Shown here: positions 30,827 to 47,100 of the stretch, one piece after another
Position numbering within the stretch: the stretch's first letter is position 1
Layout: every line of letters starts with the position of its first letter
NCBI GenBank assembly: GCA_018873225.1
Contig: JAEILZ010000001.1
Span: 2,976,001 to 3,040,000 of the forward strand
Length of the DNA stretch: 64,000 nucleotides
DNA from: [Phialemoniopsis] sp. UDSM-2020
Lineage: Eukaryota > Ascomycota > Sordariomycetes > Thyridiales > Thyridiaceae
Direction of reading: 5' to 3'
The notes under the pieces: model-generated
Database searches by the model: none
The model's input: only the letters and a program-made list of their open reading frames with translations
What the model was told of the DNA's origin: nothing
Translations under genes and position numbers: made by a program

Positions 30827-33800
30827 ATGGCAGGGTCAGCAAACATGCTGGGTGCATCCGTGACTCCCACACAGAAGTCCTTTGGCAATCCACCGCCCGT
30901 GAATACCACCAATTCCCCGATCACACGGACCAGCCTTGACCGCGATGGCCTCCAAGTGCCCCAGCCCTCGGCGATGGGCTCCAGCGCCAACATCCGCAAC
31001 CTCTCCGCCTCGGCCGTCTCCTTTGCCCCGCGGGGAGCCTCCCTGAACCCGACACCTACCCCAGGCAGTTTCAGCTCCGAACTTCGCAGCCAGATGACGT
31101 CCTCGAGGGCCGGATCGCGCGCCGATGTGTACAACATGGACAAGTTAGACGAGGATGATGATGCCTTGTTCGCGGCCGAGCAGACGCTGGCTTCGCTTCG
31201 CGACGCTTTGAATCGCGAGGTCAAGATCAAGGAGGGCTCTGAGAATATGCTAGAGGCGCTTAATAGTAAGAAGGCCAAGCAGACCAAGGAGCAGCGCCAG
31301 CGGGTTGAGGCAGAGCTCATTGCTTCCAATGTCCGCATCAAAGATCTGAAGCAGAAGATAGCGGATGCACAACGCTCTAGGGCCATGCCCACTACGCCAG
31401 TGAGGAGCAGGGGCGAGGGTATCCTCCAGAGCAGTGGTGCTCTGCGGTCCCCGCCCAGTGTCTCGAGGAGTGGCGCCGGCTCCGACTTTGACGAGCCCAC
31501 AGAGTCCCCTACCTTCGCTCTGGCCGAGATCTTACAAGCTTTGGAACAAGACGGCATGCCAGCGGAATACTACGTCAGTCGTGCGAACAGCCTGGTGGAA
31601 CTCTTCAAGAGGCATCAGACCTTAAAATACGACCTGGTCTGGTCAGTCTTCGGCACGAGGATGCAGGTCATGCTTCTTAGTGAGAGTCGGGAAGTAGTCG
31701 CAGCTGGCTACCGGATGATCCGCTATGCCATCTCTGACGTATCTTCGTTGAAGAAGATACGGACCCTGAATACAGACTATCTCGTGGTCCAGTAAGTCTC
31801 ATTATCAAGTCGACACCGCACAACAACAATCAAGACTAACCATATATAGCTCTCTTATCAAAGATCGAAAGGCGGATCTGGAGCGCGAGCAGGCCCTGAA
31901 GTTCGTTCGCGCATTCCTCGACGTCAAGGACGGCATTCGCGAGCTTTCTAGGGCCGTAGTTAGGACTATCGCAGCTATCGCAGAGCAAGCTGAGGATAGA
32001 TTGCGGCCAATTTGCCTCGAAACCCTGGCGGAGATCTTGGTTCGAGATCCGCAGCTTCTCATGGCTTCCAGTGGACTGGCACCTTTGTCGGAAGCATTGG
32101 CCGAGGGTTCCTACAAGGCACCAGAGAGCTTGACCGCGGCCATACTCTTCCTTCTTGATAGACCTCAAAGGCGGAAATATTTGAGGGCTGGATATGAACT
32201 AGAAGTGCTCTTCACCGCCTTCACTGACCAATATCTGTCAAACGAGAGCATATTGAAGCAGAACTCCAAAGCAGTCGCATCTGCTTTGAAGAGCTGGTCA
32301 GGACTCATGAATCTGTCTCTGTACAACTTCCGAGCGATCAAGTCACTCATCGGGAGCCTGATCCTTCCAAACGACACAATACGTGAGACTATTATCGATC
32401 TGGTATACTCGCTATTGCGGATCAAGTCTCCAGCTTGGGCAACATCGTTCTTAGCTGGGAGACGTTTGACTACATACGGGCGGGTGACAACACTAAAGAC
32501 GACGCCACAGAAGAACAGCACGACTTATGTTGAAGATGACAACGGTGAACAGAACTTTGTCGAGCACTACACTGCGTTGCTATTGGCTATTTTTATCAAG
32601 GCAGACCTCCTGCCTGCACTGCTCCATATCACTCAAGATGTGGACACCCCATTGCTCAAGCGGAAATCAACCCTGTTGATCGGGGAAGTTTTACGGCTTT
32701 CGAGCCGTTTATTACCGCCATCGTGGCACAACGAGTTGCATTTACTTCCCGAATTATTCGCAGCAGCCACACGTTTCCAGGATGAAGATCACTTCATTGC
32801 AAGTGGCATTGTCTATCAGATCAGCAGTGTCAGCAGGACGCTGTACAAATCTTCTCCAGCATGGAATGCAGGTCCCGTACCCTCAAGCAACAATGTGGAC
32901 CTTGCTTTGATTGAGGAGCAGCCAAAAGCAGGGTCCAATATCACCATCGACGATGCTTCTTTTCGACAGATGCTTCTGGACTCTGGTGTTCTCAGCCACT
33001 CGAATTATACGAAGTGGAAGTGGGATGTCGTGCTGAAGGTGATTGAAGGCCCGCTCACCAATAGCAAGCGCTTGGAGGAGGCTACGAAGGCATCCAAGTT
33101 CGTCAAGAGAATATTCAGCTTCTATCGGCCTTTCAAATACAAATTCTCCGAAATCAGCAATACTCGCAACACGCAGAAATACGTCAAGGTTGGCTGCGCT
33201 TTAATGCACAGCATGCTACAAACAGTAGAAGGCATCAAATATCTGGGAGATCATAAACTGCTCAGGCAGATAGCTGAATGCCTAGCTCAGTGCGATCCAG
33301 TAAGTTACCAGTATATTCACTTCCTCCTCGGGATACAATTTTAACAGTTGGCAAGACGAGTGGCATAACCGCGCAGACGCCAATGTTCTCCCAAGAACAC
33401 TTGACAGATACCCTCTGTAGTGGCTACATCCCCATGCTCGGTGTTCTTACTGGTGATGTTAGAGGCATCGCCATGCTCGAGAGATGGAGAATGTTCAACA
33501 TGATGTACCACATCGTTGATCTCAAGCAACGACCAGATCTGATCAAGCTGCTTCTCTCCAATTTCGACTACAATCCGAATGGACACACAAGGATCCTGCT
33601 ATCGAAAGCTCTCACAGCTGGCACGAAAGACATCAGGATACATGCGACAAATGTGCTGCGCAAGCATGTGATCCGGCCAGGGTCTATCTTGCCCTTCGGT
33701 CAAGTGCTCGGTGACTCGAAGTGGGCAATCCAGTATCTTGTTACTCAGCTTTACGATCCTGAAGTTGAAGTTTGCGCCACTGCTGTTAAGATCCTGGAGA

Positions 33801-35149
33801 AGGCATGCAATAACAAGAGCTGTCTGGAGTTCATCGTCGAGTGCCGTCCAGCTCTCGACCACCTGGGCGAAATTGGAGCCCCTCTACTGTTGCGCTTCTT
33901 GTCCACATCGATAGGCTACCACTACCTCGACGGTCTGGACTACATCAGCAACGAGATGGACGATTGGTTCCTAGGCCGGAACGATTCGTATGTCAAGCTC
34001 ATCGAAGCCAGTCTGGCCCGCGCATTTGTCGACAACCCCGACGATCATACACACCGTATGAGTCTTTTCGAGGACGAGAACGATGTAGAAACCGATGCGC
34101 ACATTCCTCCCCATTTCTATCGCGAGCTCACGAGGACCGAAGAGGGCTGCAGATTGCTCAGCGAGAAAGGCCACTTCGAGGAATTTGCCATGACCATCAG
34201 CGAATATGGTATGCAGACCGAAGACACAGAACTGATGACCAAGGTCAAGGGGTGTCTCTGGGCCGTGGGCAATGTGGGCTCTATGGAGCTCGGGGCACCA
34301 TTCCTAGAGAGTTGTGACGTTGTGGAGCAGATCATCCGCATTGCCGAGGAGCACGAGATAATGAGCATGCGAGGTACGGCATTCTTTGTGCTAGGCCTGG
34401 TCTCAAGATCCGTCCACGGGCTTGAGATCCTGGGGGAACATGGTTGGGATGCGAGCACCAATGCCTTGGGAAATTCCCTCGGCTTTTGCGTTCCTACTGA
34501 CCTGGCCAAATTCTTCTCCCTGAAACCATGGAAACACGAGACGGTCGCATCAATCAAACTACCGCAAACACAGAAGACCGAGATCACTGACCCACCGGCT
34601 ATGCCTTCAAGGCCAAGATCCGAGTCCCTGCTCAGCGCCTTGAGTAGTGACACCGAGACGAAGGAGCCAAAGATCGAACTTGATCCTGATCCAACAAACC
34701 AAAAGATTTTGGAACTCGTAGTTGATCTTGGGAACATGGTCATTTTCAAGCGTGCGGCTACCGAACTGATGCAGATCAAACAACAGAAGAAAGGCGCAGG
34801 ATTCCGACAGCCGCAGCTACTTCGGAAAGTCATGTCACTACTCGAATGCCATCACTACCGCCTTCCTATCAGACGTATGGTACTAGAGATGTTTGACCGA
34901 AGTGTGCTGAGGAGCATCGTGTTCGACGAGGATGATGATGAAGATGAACGTGACGGGAACAGAGGTGGCGGCGGCGTGGGTTTGCATACTCACCCAGAGG
35001 GCAGCGATGAGGAGGAAGAAGACGAAGAACAGGAGGACAGTTCTGGAGATGAGCAAAGGACAGAAAGGCAGCGCTCGGTGAGCGACCCTGCAGAACTGAT
35101 TGAAGCGAATGCCTCCCATAGATGGAGTGACTCGAGCCGAAGCCAGTAA
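30827..35149 (+). CDS. avo3: TORC2 subunit Rictor/Avo3 (Ste16/Ste20 of fission yeast)
   Basis: Rictor is the large scaffold that defines TOR complex 2, which controls AGC kinases, actin and membrane stress. Three exons, 30827-31791, 31850-33299 and 33356-35149, give 1402 residues. The splices join YLVV to HSLIKDRKADLE and CDP to TSGITAQTPMF, both conserved blocks. The first 200 residues are disordered with a coiled coil (about 105-185). An HR1-like and Rictor N-terminal helical region follows (about 225-600), then RICTOR_M (LERWRMFNMMYHIVDLKQRP) and the Rictor_V region (VKGCLWAVGNVGSMELGAPF, then MRGTAFFVLGLVSRS). The end is very acidic (DEEEEDEEQEDSSGDE). The third exon needs an AAG acceptor at 33355; alternatives break the frame. 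Confidence 0.93.
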
Positions 35150-35817
35150 AGCTCCTTGGCTGGCACCCCAGGGTATGCAACCAACCTGGCCCCTTTGATG
35201 AGCGAAGCTGCAGCAAGAGAAGAATGACCAGGCGCCAAAACCTGTGAGGCTCATGGCGGAAACGAAGGGCGTTGGCTTACTTGCATATACTGGCACACGG
35301 CGTCGTGTGCTTTCAGGGAATGACTGGCGTTATGGACAACTTTTGATATCCTCAATGACGATATAACAAGTGGATAGGCGAAAAGAGGGGACTGAGCAAT
35401 GCAATCATACCGCTTGCCAAAAAGCTGTTTGTTTCTTCTCACACGTACCTGAGCTATCTGTGCTTTGTACCATAACAACATGCAGTTGTGGAATCCGTGA
35501 AAAAGACACGACAAAGGTTCCCCAAGACTGTGTGACTGACGGGTCGTCGTGATGAGGCATATTACGTGATGACAAGCTTCAAGTCGTCCCAGTCCAAGCA
35601 ACTATCTCGAAGAATGGCCCACGCCCCGCCCGCCTGTAGTGCTACCCCCACCCACTCACGGCGCGGCGCCGTTGCTGAGTACAATGGACTGACTAGCACC
35701 AAATTTTATATATGAGATGCCATTCTTAGCTCTCTATAAGAAATCTAGGCGCTGCCCGCATATTCTGGGTTCAACAGAATCTTAGTCTTCTGGTGCTTCT
35801 GGTCACCGTACGAAAGC
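35150..35817. other. Spacer between avo3 and thi20
   Basis: Downstream sequence of avo3 and promoter of thi20, with a TTTTATATATGAG stretch near 35704. I saw no thiamine riboswitch-like conserved block. Confidence 0.45.
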
Positions 35818-38061
35818 ATGGCGAGCACGAGTAGAGTTCTTATTATTGCCGGTTCGGATAGCTCCGGTGGAGCGTGAGTTCATCCCCGGCCCCGAGGGAA
35901 AAGTGCTCACACATGAGCATCTATTTGAGAAGCCTCACAGTCGATCAACTGCTAATATATCAATAGTGGCCTCGAGGCTGACCAGAAGGTCATCGCTGCC
36001 CATGGCTGCTATGCCATGACGGCCACGACGGCACTGACGGCGCAAAATACACAGGGTGTTTACGATATTCATCACATCCCAACGGAATTTCTCGTGAAGC
36101 AAATCAATGCAGTCTTCGATGATGTTGGCGTCGATGTTGTCAAGACTGGTGAGTCTATGGAATCGTTTGAGGCCTTGACAGGATTACGAAGATCTTGCTG
36201 CTCCGAGTTCGAGAAATGCTAAGAGGAATTGTACTTGTAGGCATGCTGGCGTCCGCGGCTACAATTGATACAGTGGCCAAGTCTCTTGAGCACCATCATG
36301 TTAAGCAGCTCGTTGTTGACCCTGTTCGTCAGATTCTTGGGATACTACCCTTTATGTGCAGTCCCACTGACATGAGCCTCAGGTCATGGTCGCCACAACC
36401 GGCGCCAAATTACTTCCCTCGGATGCAGTAGACTCTTTACGCCACCGTCTGTTACCACTCACCACCATCCTCACGCCCAACGTTCCAGAGGCGACGCTCT
36501 TCGTCTCAACAGCGGCAGCTGACGGGAAGCCCGTCGAGGTCAAGTCTGTTGCCGACATGGAGTCCATCGGCAGGACTATCCTCGGCTTCGGCCCTGAATG
36601 GGTGCTTGTCAAGGGTGGGCATTGCCCTTTTCGCAAAAGCGACTATGTCGTTGCTACGACGGACGAGGAAAAGCAGATCGTTGTGGACGTACTCGTGGGG
36701 AAGGACGGCAGTGTGTTGAGGATCGAGACAGAGTATCAGGACTCGAGGAACACTCACGGCACGGGTTGCTCACTGGCTTGTAAGTGCCCGCCATATGACA
36801 ATCGTCTTATCACTACTGACAAGACATGCAGCGGCCATTGCATCAAACCTCGCCAAGGGCATGGAGATGCCCAAGGCGGTCAAACATGCCTGCCGATACG
36901 TCGAGGCGGCGATCAGGACTGCTCCTGGATTGGGCAAGGGAAATGGACCCCTGAACCACTTCCACTCAACCTACTCGTTACCTTTTGCTCCGTGAGTTGG
37001 CTGATGCTAGTTCTCAAGCACACCCTGCGGTGGCTAACCTTGAAGCAGTGGCCGCTTTTTGGAATATCTCTTGGAGAGGCCCGATGTGGCTCCGACATGG
37101 CGACGATTCGTCCACCATCCATTTGTGCTTGCCCTTGGTGACGGGACTTTGCCCATGGAGTCTTTCAAGGGATATTTGGTCCAAGACTATCTCTATCTGG
37201 TTAGTTTTTCGATATACATAACCTCCGATCTTGCCTACTCTTGAAGGGGATGCTGACCATTTCAAGATCCAATTCGCACGAGCCAATGCTTTAGCCTCAT
37301 ATAAGTCAAGGAATCTAAAGGATATCACAAGCGTACGTATAAACTGACTGTTGTCCATACTAAAATTTCAAGTTTGCTGACTGGATCCGGTCTCTCAGGC
37401 TGCCTCAATAATAGGACATATCGCGAAGGAGACCCAGTTGCATATCGACTATTGCACCGGCTTCGGTCTTACAACAGACGAGATCATGAACACCGAGGAA
37501 CACGTCGGTATGTCTTTTATTTACCCGGAATCCCGGTAATCCTTGTGCGGTTCGAGTAGGCGCGCTGACTGACTTCCTTTCAAAGCCTGTACGGCGTACA
37601 CCAGGTACCTTCTCGAGATCGGACAATCACAAGATTACATTGCACTTCAGATTGCGCTTGCACCGTGTCTTCTTGGGTACGGTGCTATCTCCGCGCACAT
37701 TCACGCAAATGAGCGTTCGAAGAAGGTGGACAACCCATACTGGACGTGGGTCTTGAACTACGTGGCGGAGGATTACGTGCAAGCTGTCAAAACAGGCTCT
37801 GGTAAGTGAATCGCTTCTTCCTACTGCTAGTACATGTCGCGCGGCGGTAGGACTAACACACTCGACTTTATAGCGCTACTGGAGAGACATGCTGCCACGC
37901 TGTCGCCAACGAGGATGGAGGAGCTGGTCCAAATCTTCATCCATGCCACCAAGGTGAGTGCTTCCCTAACAAAATATCACGATGTTAAGGTGAGCAACAC
38001 TGACTCAATCATTGTCTTGTAGATGGAGATTGCTTTCTGGGAGATGTTTCCCGCCAAATAG
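35818..38061 (+). CDS. thi20: Bifunctional HMP kinase/HMP-P kinase with TenA thiaminase II domain
   Basis: This cytosolic enzyme phosphorylates hydroxymethylpyrimidine twice for thiamine synthesis, and the C-terminal domain salvages degraded thiamine. I read eleven exons: 35818-35873, 35967-36148, 36241-36323, 36383-36779, 36832-36991, 37049-37199, 37267-37332, 37399-37507, 37586-37801, 37874-37953 and 38023-38061 (512 residues). The ThiD half (about 1-280) has IIAGSDSSGGAGLEADQK, VVDPVMVATTG and the anion hole HGTGCSLA. The TenA half has SFKGYLVQDYLYL, ACTAYTRYLLEIG, ALAPCLLGYG with the likely catalytic Cys and a Glu in KMEIAFWEMF. The intron after VVDP has a weak GTTCGT donor, but only this splice restores VVDPVMV. 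The domain order matches yeast Thi20. Confidence 0.95.
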
Positions 38062-38715
38062 ATCATCTAGAATATAGAAAGGCAGAACATAAATAAAATC
38101 CATTGCTGGCCTGTGTTTCGGTCAAGCACGCACATCATGATCCATCTTTGCACACAACCTGGAGCCTTGGAAGATGAATGAAAGCAGTGACTTCCTCCCC
38201 GCTCTGTTCGTCCACCAGGCAACAGGTACCCCCTACTGCAATTGCCGTCTGCCGTATCTTATCGGTTGAGAAGGGGTCCAGAATACCCACTCTTCTCATA
38301 TGACTGCATCATGATTGGCTGGACTGTCTCGGCCGCCACTTCTAAAGTGGGCGGGCGGTCTGGCGGTCGATCCTTCTCGCCCAAAAAATCTGATTTTTTT
38401 TTTTCTTTGGGCCTAAAGTTGAAGGCGGAAAAAAATACAAAACCGCTTTCTCCCTTTCGAGGCATCCCAAACCCTTCCAACAATCACCCCCAAATCAATC
38501 TCCCCCGCAACAGGTCACGACCTCTTCTCTCGTCGCAACCTTCTTTCACTCATTCTAAGAGCGAGTAATTACTTTTACTCGCTACTCTCCGTTTTCTGTT
38601 CATTCTACCTCATCTTGTTTTCTTCCCCCAGCCTCTCACTCGGCCGTATAGCTTGCGACCGAACCGATCCTTGGATCCCAACCTAATTTTTTCGAACCCT
38701 CACCAACACATCACC
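38062..38715. promoter_or_regulatory. dbp2 promoter and pyrimidine-rich leader
   Basis: About 650 bp containing a T-rich tract (about 38393-38407) and long CT-rich stretches up to the ATG at 38716, typical of highly expressed fungal genes. Confidence 0.5.
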
Positions 38716-41138
<2,423 letters not shown>

Positions 41139-44100
41139 ACATGCTGCTTGATCCCATCTTGATCTACCGTATTTTCGGAGGCATTTGACAATTTGTCATC
41201 ACTGGCGTTTATTGTAGACGGTCAAAGGTTTTAGACGTTGATATCCTTTCCTGGCTCGACACACATATTTCCAGATGTTGTGTCTTGCCATCTTGCCCAG
41301 GGTTTTTGCCATCATCACCATTTTCTTTTGCATTTGCATTGTTTTTCTTCTCGCGGAAACGGCCAGTGCCAATTCCCACCCCAATGAACATATCGGGTCG
41401 AGGAGAGACCGTGTCCGGTTGGACTGGTCATACGTCGTATCAAAAAGTATCATAGTTTCCTTTTTCTTGTCCGCTCTCGAAAGGGTTTGCCAGTTTTGGG
41501 CTTGGTCTGTCTCCGGCTTGATCGAAACAACATCGACAGGAGACACCCACAGCAGTGATTCGAGATTGTATCCTGCTGATGGCGAGGAAAGGCGAGAAGG
41601 GTTTCCACCCGCTCTGGCGGAACGTGCCAAATATTGCTTGCTGCTTGCAAGGGCATGAAGCGGCTTATAGGAGATTAGCACACGTTGTTGTAGTAGCCTC
41701 TAATTGACGAATGCTCATCATGCATGGAATTATGGAGTGCAGTCAGAGCGATCTTGTTCTGTCATGTTTGATATACATCCGTTGTATCAAAAACAGTAGG
41801 AAACTAGCCTTCCATTTCATCACTGCGGTTCTCCGTGATGTACCAGAATTACAGCCCGGGGCCCGGTACTCAACTTCGATCAAGACTGCGATTCTGCTTC
41901 TGATATATCAATCTTAAATCCAATCACTGCTTCTGGCCCCCTTCACGGGGTGCTGGTAGATTTCGAAATCGCTCGAAATCGCTCTCGCTGCAGCAGCTTG
42001 CCACCCTGGATTTATCCTTTCGTCCCAGTTCCCATTTTACATGATTTGGAATCACATGCTTATTATAGGAGCAGGAGCACCCCATGTGCTCCAGGGCGGA
42101 GATATGCACGTGTCTCTTCACGATATTCACCTTCCGGCGACAGGTTTGATGCATCGGGGAAGTCCGTCGTCTCTTGACTAGGTCTCGATAGAGGTTTCGA
42201 GGCCCCATGCGTTGAACTCGGATGCACAATGATTCAACCTGACCGGATTCGACCCAAACTTGGCCCGTTGCCCGGACTACGATAATCCGACTCCCTCTTG
42301 CATCATAAAAGGATTCCATGGTAATGGTGTCTCACGGGATGGCCGACAGGACTTGGACCAAGGCACGTCAGGGACCATACCCACGGAACTCGTCAAGGTC
42401 CCCATGGTCGCCAGAATGGTGGAAGAGTTGGACTGTACCACGTTGTTTGTTGACCACAGTTCGTCTCACCCTCGGACATATAAAAATACAACTCGGCCAT
42501 GCCCCGAGCATGCTAGTCCCTAGGTAGTCCAGCAATTAGTGAAGTCCCCATTCGCGGCTGAGACGAAGGTCATAAACTTTAATTGAACATCCGTATATCA
42601 GGCTTACACTCCCATGGTTTTGGCGAGAGGCGGCGTTATTTTTTTCTCTTTTCTCTCTTTCGCTCTCCCTCGTACACATCTGATCTGCTCACGATACATA
42701 CAGCCGAACTACCTCAACCCCCCGAAAGGTCAAAGTCGCCAGACGTTCCCCCCTGGATTTGAAATCTTTGGCAAAGGACACGAACATGGTGTACGCCCGA
42801 CCGTTGGACGCAGCATCGAAGAGAGTTACGCCCGACCATGGCTTCCCGCGTCCAATCGATTGTTTCGAGCGAGACGAGGAAAAACCACATGCCGCGGTGG
42901 CTTTTCCAATAGACATGGCTCGTCGTCTAGCAGGCACGCTTCGGGAACCTTGTTCGCGACATGCATGAGATGCGAGTGACGGCGCAATATACTTGTGGCG
43001 TTTCTCTCGATGCATGCACGCCCGGGGACACTACAGTGCCGACCCGTCACTGGACAGCTTGGGGGAGAGAGGTCAAGGGAAGAAAAGCAAAACCTGTTGT
43101 TGTCAAAAGGTAAGCAAGCACCCGACTGCTGCAGTTGCGACGAAGGGATGCTGCCCGCATGTCACATTCCTGTCTGCTGCCACACGAACTCGCCACACAC
43201 GACAGGAGCACATCCGACAGGAAGAAAGCCCAGACAGACAGACACGGCACACAAGGGGGACCGCATATCACTGTCCTGGTCCATCTCGACGCAACGCACG
43301 CCGGCGACGGGCGTGGATCCTGCGAAACATGCGCGCATGCCTAGGCAACTTTCACCGAACATAACCATGGTGGCCTTGCTCTCCGTGAGGAAGATCTACA
43401 CCTGGGCAAATTCCAGCCCCAGGCCTTTGTCGGTGCGATAACCTCATCGTCCCAGGCCTCTGTTCAGTTCGGCACCTGCGCGCGGGTCGGGACCCCTGTA
43501 GCGATTTACCAGCCAAGGCTTATCAATCAGCCCAGACTTGGGCTTGGGGGCACACTCACTCGGACTCGCACACACACACGCATACATATCCTCACACCCT
43601 TGCGGTTGTTGTCGCTCACCGCAAGAAGAAGAACATCACGGAGGAGGGACATCTCTCCCCGGCCCTGGTCCAATCCAGACCAACAGACCCAAGGATCTGC
43701 CTGGGGTGGGAGGGTCACGGGGGGGAGATGGCGAAAGGCAAGATACGACGTGTAAGTCCACCACGGAGGAAGCCCGCTTACGGGCGCGGAGCTCGTTCGT
43801 CTTGTGACCTAAAGCCGAGCCTCCGTGCCAACCCGGCCTCGACCGACCGAGGCTGCTGCTTCCAGTGGTAACGAGACGAGATCTCGTAGGTAGAGAGAGT
43901 GTACCTATCTTGGGTCAGAACCAAGGAACACACACCACCTCCATCCTCCCCAGCAGCCAGAAACAACAGCAGGGCGCCCCCCTGCAAATGCACCCTGCGT
44001 GCTGCACTGCAGGCGCATGAGCAAGGGCGTGCAGGGCCTTTGGTTCGATGGCAGGTTTCTGACAGCTCAAATGATCCCTCTCCATCCCACTACTCCCTGT

Positions 44101-47100
44101 ACCTCCGGGAAACTGTCTTCCGCGCGTGCTGCCTCCCTCCCACTCCATCTTCTCTCGCTCACTTCACTCTCCCCTCCCCTCAATCTCCTTGCCTCCCTCC
44201 CTTCAGGACGTCAGGGCGTTTTCCCGCATCGCCAATGTTTATCAACCTGCAATGGAGAGACAAGACAAGATGGAAATGAGACGCAATGGAACCCCTTAGG
44301 CTTGAGCTAGCCAATCGCGAGCTTGCACTCGAAAGGGCCTAGCAGGTTTTTGGCTCTCCCAGCCGCATCTGGGGTTATTACAAGTGGACGGAGCAGAAGA
44401 AAGCATGCAGCATGTGTGTGAGAGATGATCAGAGACACGCAGCAGCACACGCGTTGCGCTAGAACACACAGACGTCGAAGCCACAGCAGCTGCGGGCTGG
44501 GCGAAACAGGCACTAGATCAGCCCTGCGGAAGATGAGCGTTACTGTGCGATTTGCGTGCCTGTCTCGTGGCATCGGCCTCTGGCGCGCCTGGGGAGATTG
44601 GCGATGAAGGGGTGGCTTTCTGCCCCGTTTGCCCGTCCAACCTGCCACCTCTAGTCTGACTGTGGTTAAATTCGTCGCGGGACCGGACACTCAGCAGAGA
44701 TTTGGGACCCCATAAAATTAAACCTGAAGGAGCAACAACCGCAGGAAGATCACGAAACCTCCAGAGACACGAGGCCCGATTCAGCATCTCAGGCATGGTG
44801 ATCAGTCGGCTTGTACAAGTAGCGTCCGCCTGACCGCTCCACCAAGCTGAGCAGTAGTGTACTGAGTGAGGCACTTTGGCAAAAAGTAAGGTTAAAAGTT
44901 TACTAGGCCAACGACGGCCAGACCATATTGAGGGAAGGGGACCTCATCCCACACATGCGGCATTCGTAGCCCGTCGCGTGCGGATTTGGGTCGCCCGCCG
45001 CCCGTATTGCCCGGCAGGCTCGGCCGTCTGCCAAAAGCAGGTAAGCATACACGCATCCACACCAGGCCAGGCCAGGTCCAGGGGATAACGGGGAGAGAGA
45101 GCGAGAGAGAGGGGGGACAAAGGAATTGGGATCCGTCTGGATCCGTCTCCCTGCTTCTCCGCATGTGATTATCGATATGCTCGGGTCCGTGTGACTCTGA
45201 CTTCCCTCCGCCTCTGTTGCGATCCGACAGCGGTACCGAATCGAGAAGCTAGCCGAGCAGCAGGGTCAGGACGCGCTGTCAAGGTTGCATTGGGGGGTCG
45301 TGTTAGACGGGGGAGGACGGGCGGGCGCGCGGTCGTCTCAATTCTGATGGTGCAGGGATTCCAGGTTGGAAAAAAAGCTGACCAGGAGCCAGACCGCGCA
45401 AGAGACTGCAGGATGCGCACCCCCGACTGAACGCACACAAACACACCCCGTTTCTCCCATGTTCAGCTCGCTAATCTTTGCTGGAAATTGTCAATTCGAA
45501 CTCTCCTAGAACCCCAAATATCCACCACACCCCAAATTTCCCGATGAGCGCAACACTGCATATGGAGATCGTGAGAGCCGAGGCCAATCAACCTCGAGAG
45601 CACCCAGCATTCAAGCAAGGATACTCCAATGGCAAACTGAAAATCATCCCACAGGTACGGCATGCATGAGGGATGAAAGAGGGACTTCTTCGGCCAACGC
45701 CCGACGAAAACCCGGCTGAGCCGTCGGACAAAGCCCCGATCCGACACAAGGGACCGACCCCAACCACCGACATTGGATGTTTGTCCTGGCCCCCCCCCGG
45801 TCAACATAATTTGTGGGAAGAGTGAGACGAGCCGGGGGTCCTTTGATGCCAATCAATCCTTTCTTGACTTGTCAATATGCACGCAAGAGATAGGTGTGTA
45901 GGCGAGTTGTAACTTCGTAGACCTACGCGATGCAGCTATGCTGTCCTGAGCAAGCAACGCAAAGCAGGGTGTACCTTGGCACACAGGTCAGATTCGTCTC
46001 CGCTTGTCAATTTACTTGCATGCAAGGTTGACCATGACGGTCCTCAAGGGGCTGGCAGTGATTCCGATTTGGTGACGAATTGATCTCAGAATCAAGGTCG
46101 GCATTCACCAGTATCGCATCCAACGGCAATGACTTGCGGGCTGTTCCTGATTTTCCACGCAAAAGTACTCTGCAGGTACTCGTAGAGACCTGACTTTCTC
46201 CTCGGAAGACTTGTAAGCACGTAGGTATGAAGATCGTTCTCACTTCTTCTTGCCGATGGTCTTGTTTTGGCATTGTTCAAGGGCGTGTCTCGAGAGGGAT
46301 TGGGGATAGCGAAAACAACCACGAACACGCCAGTATTGTCTCGCCTTCAAACAGTGGAGGTAAATTCCGAGTACCTAACGCAGGTGCTAGGTAGCTTGGT
46401 ACCTGGACACGTCTCAGAGGAGCACGATTGAGAGGCCCATTTGACCGGAGGACGGGCCCCGGCCATGACGTCGATGGCGCGGTGAATAGCGCAATTGGGT
46501 AAGAGTCCGGCTCAAAAAGAGGTTGGCTCCGCGGAGCCCTTGGTATGGTAAACCGATAGAGAGCGGGAAGAGTCGCTGTGCGGAGCGTTTGCTTCTTTGC
46601 TGAAGAGTAATTGTCTCTATTGTTCAACTCTGTGATGTTCTCGGCCGCCCTCTGCCCTTTGGACGAGTCGGATCACTCCTTCAAAATAGTCGCTCCTGTT
46701 TGGCCAGCCCCAGTGAAGGTTGGCGTGGTTGGGTCCAGGTGCTGTCAACGCGACAGTGCCTGTAAAATTGATCGATATGGTGTGTGGCCCTCGTACAGAT
46801 TACAAGTCTTGGCTTCTCACGCAAGAAAGTGATTTGTGATGGCAGGGGTCCTCCTAGTCGCAGATCCAAATGGTTCGCTCGTCGAACCATCCCCCGCAAG
46901 TGTGGTTGGGACCATCTGGGACCCAAGGGCATCATGGCAAGCATGGCCAGTGCTCTCCTCCCCGAGCCCATTTGCACTAGCGACGATACTTAGCACTGCT
47001 TGCGATATCGAACGTGCGCAAGGCTATTGGCGTGGTCTGGACAGGTGGAGCTAATGTCGACGACATATCGACGACATCTAGATCTTGTGAAACCCTGAAC

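Noticed and set aside
35700..35817. Thiamine riboswitch before thi20
   Set aside because: I could not see the conserved TPP-aptamer blocks or a leader intron that would hold them.
41199..41681. Opposed long frames just after dbp2
   Set aside because: They overlap on both strands in presumed 3' UTR and neither resembles a known protein.
43560..45110. CA, GA and short tandem repeats that might suggest an array
   Set aside because: These are simple microsatellites without spaced identical repeats, so not a CRISPR-like or minisatellite array.
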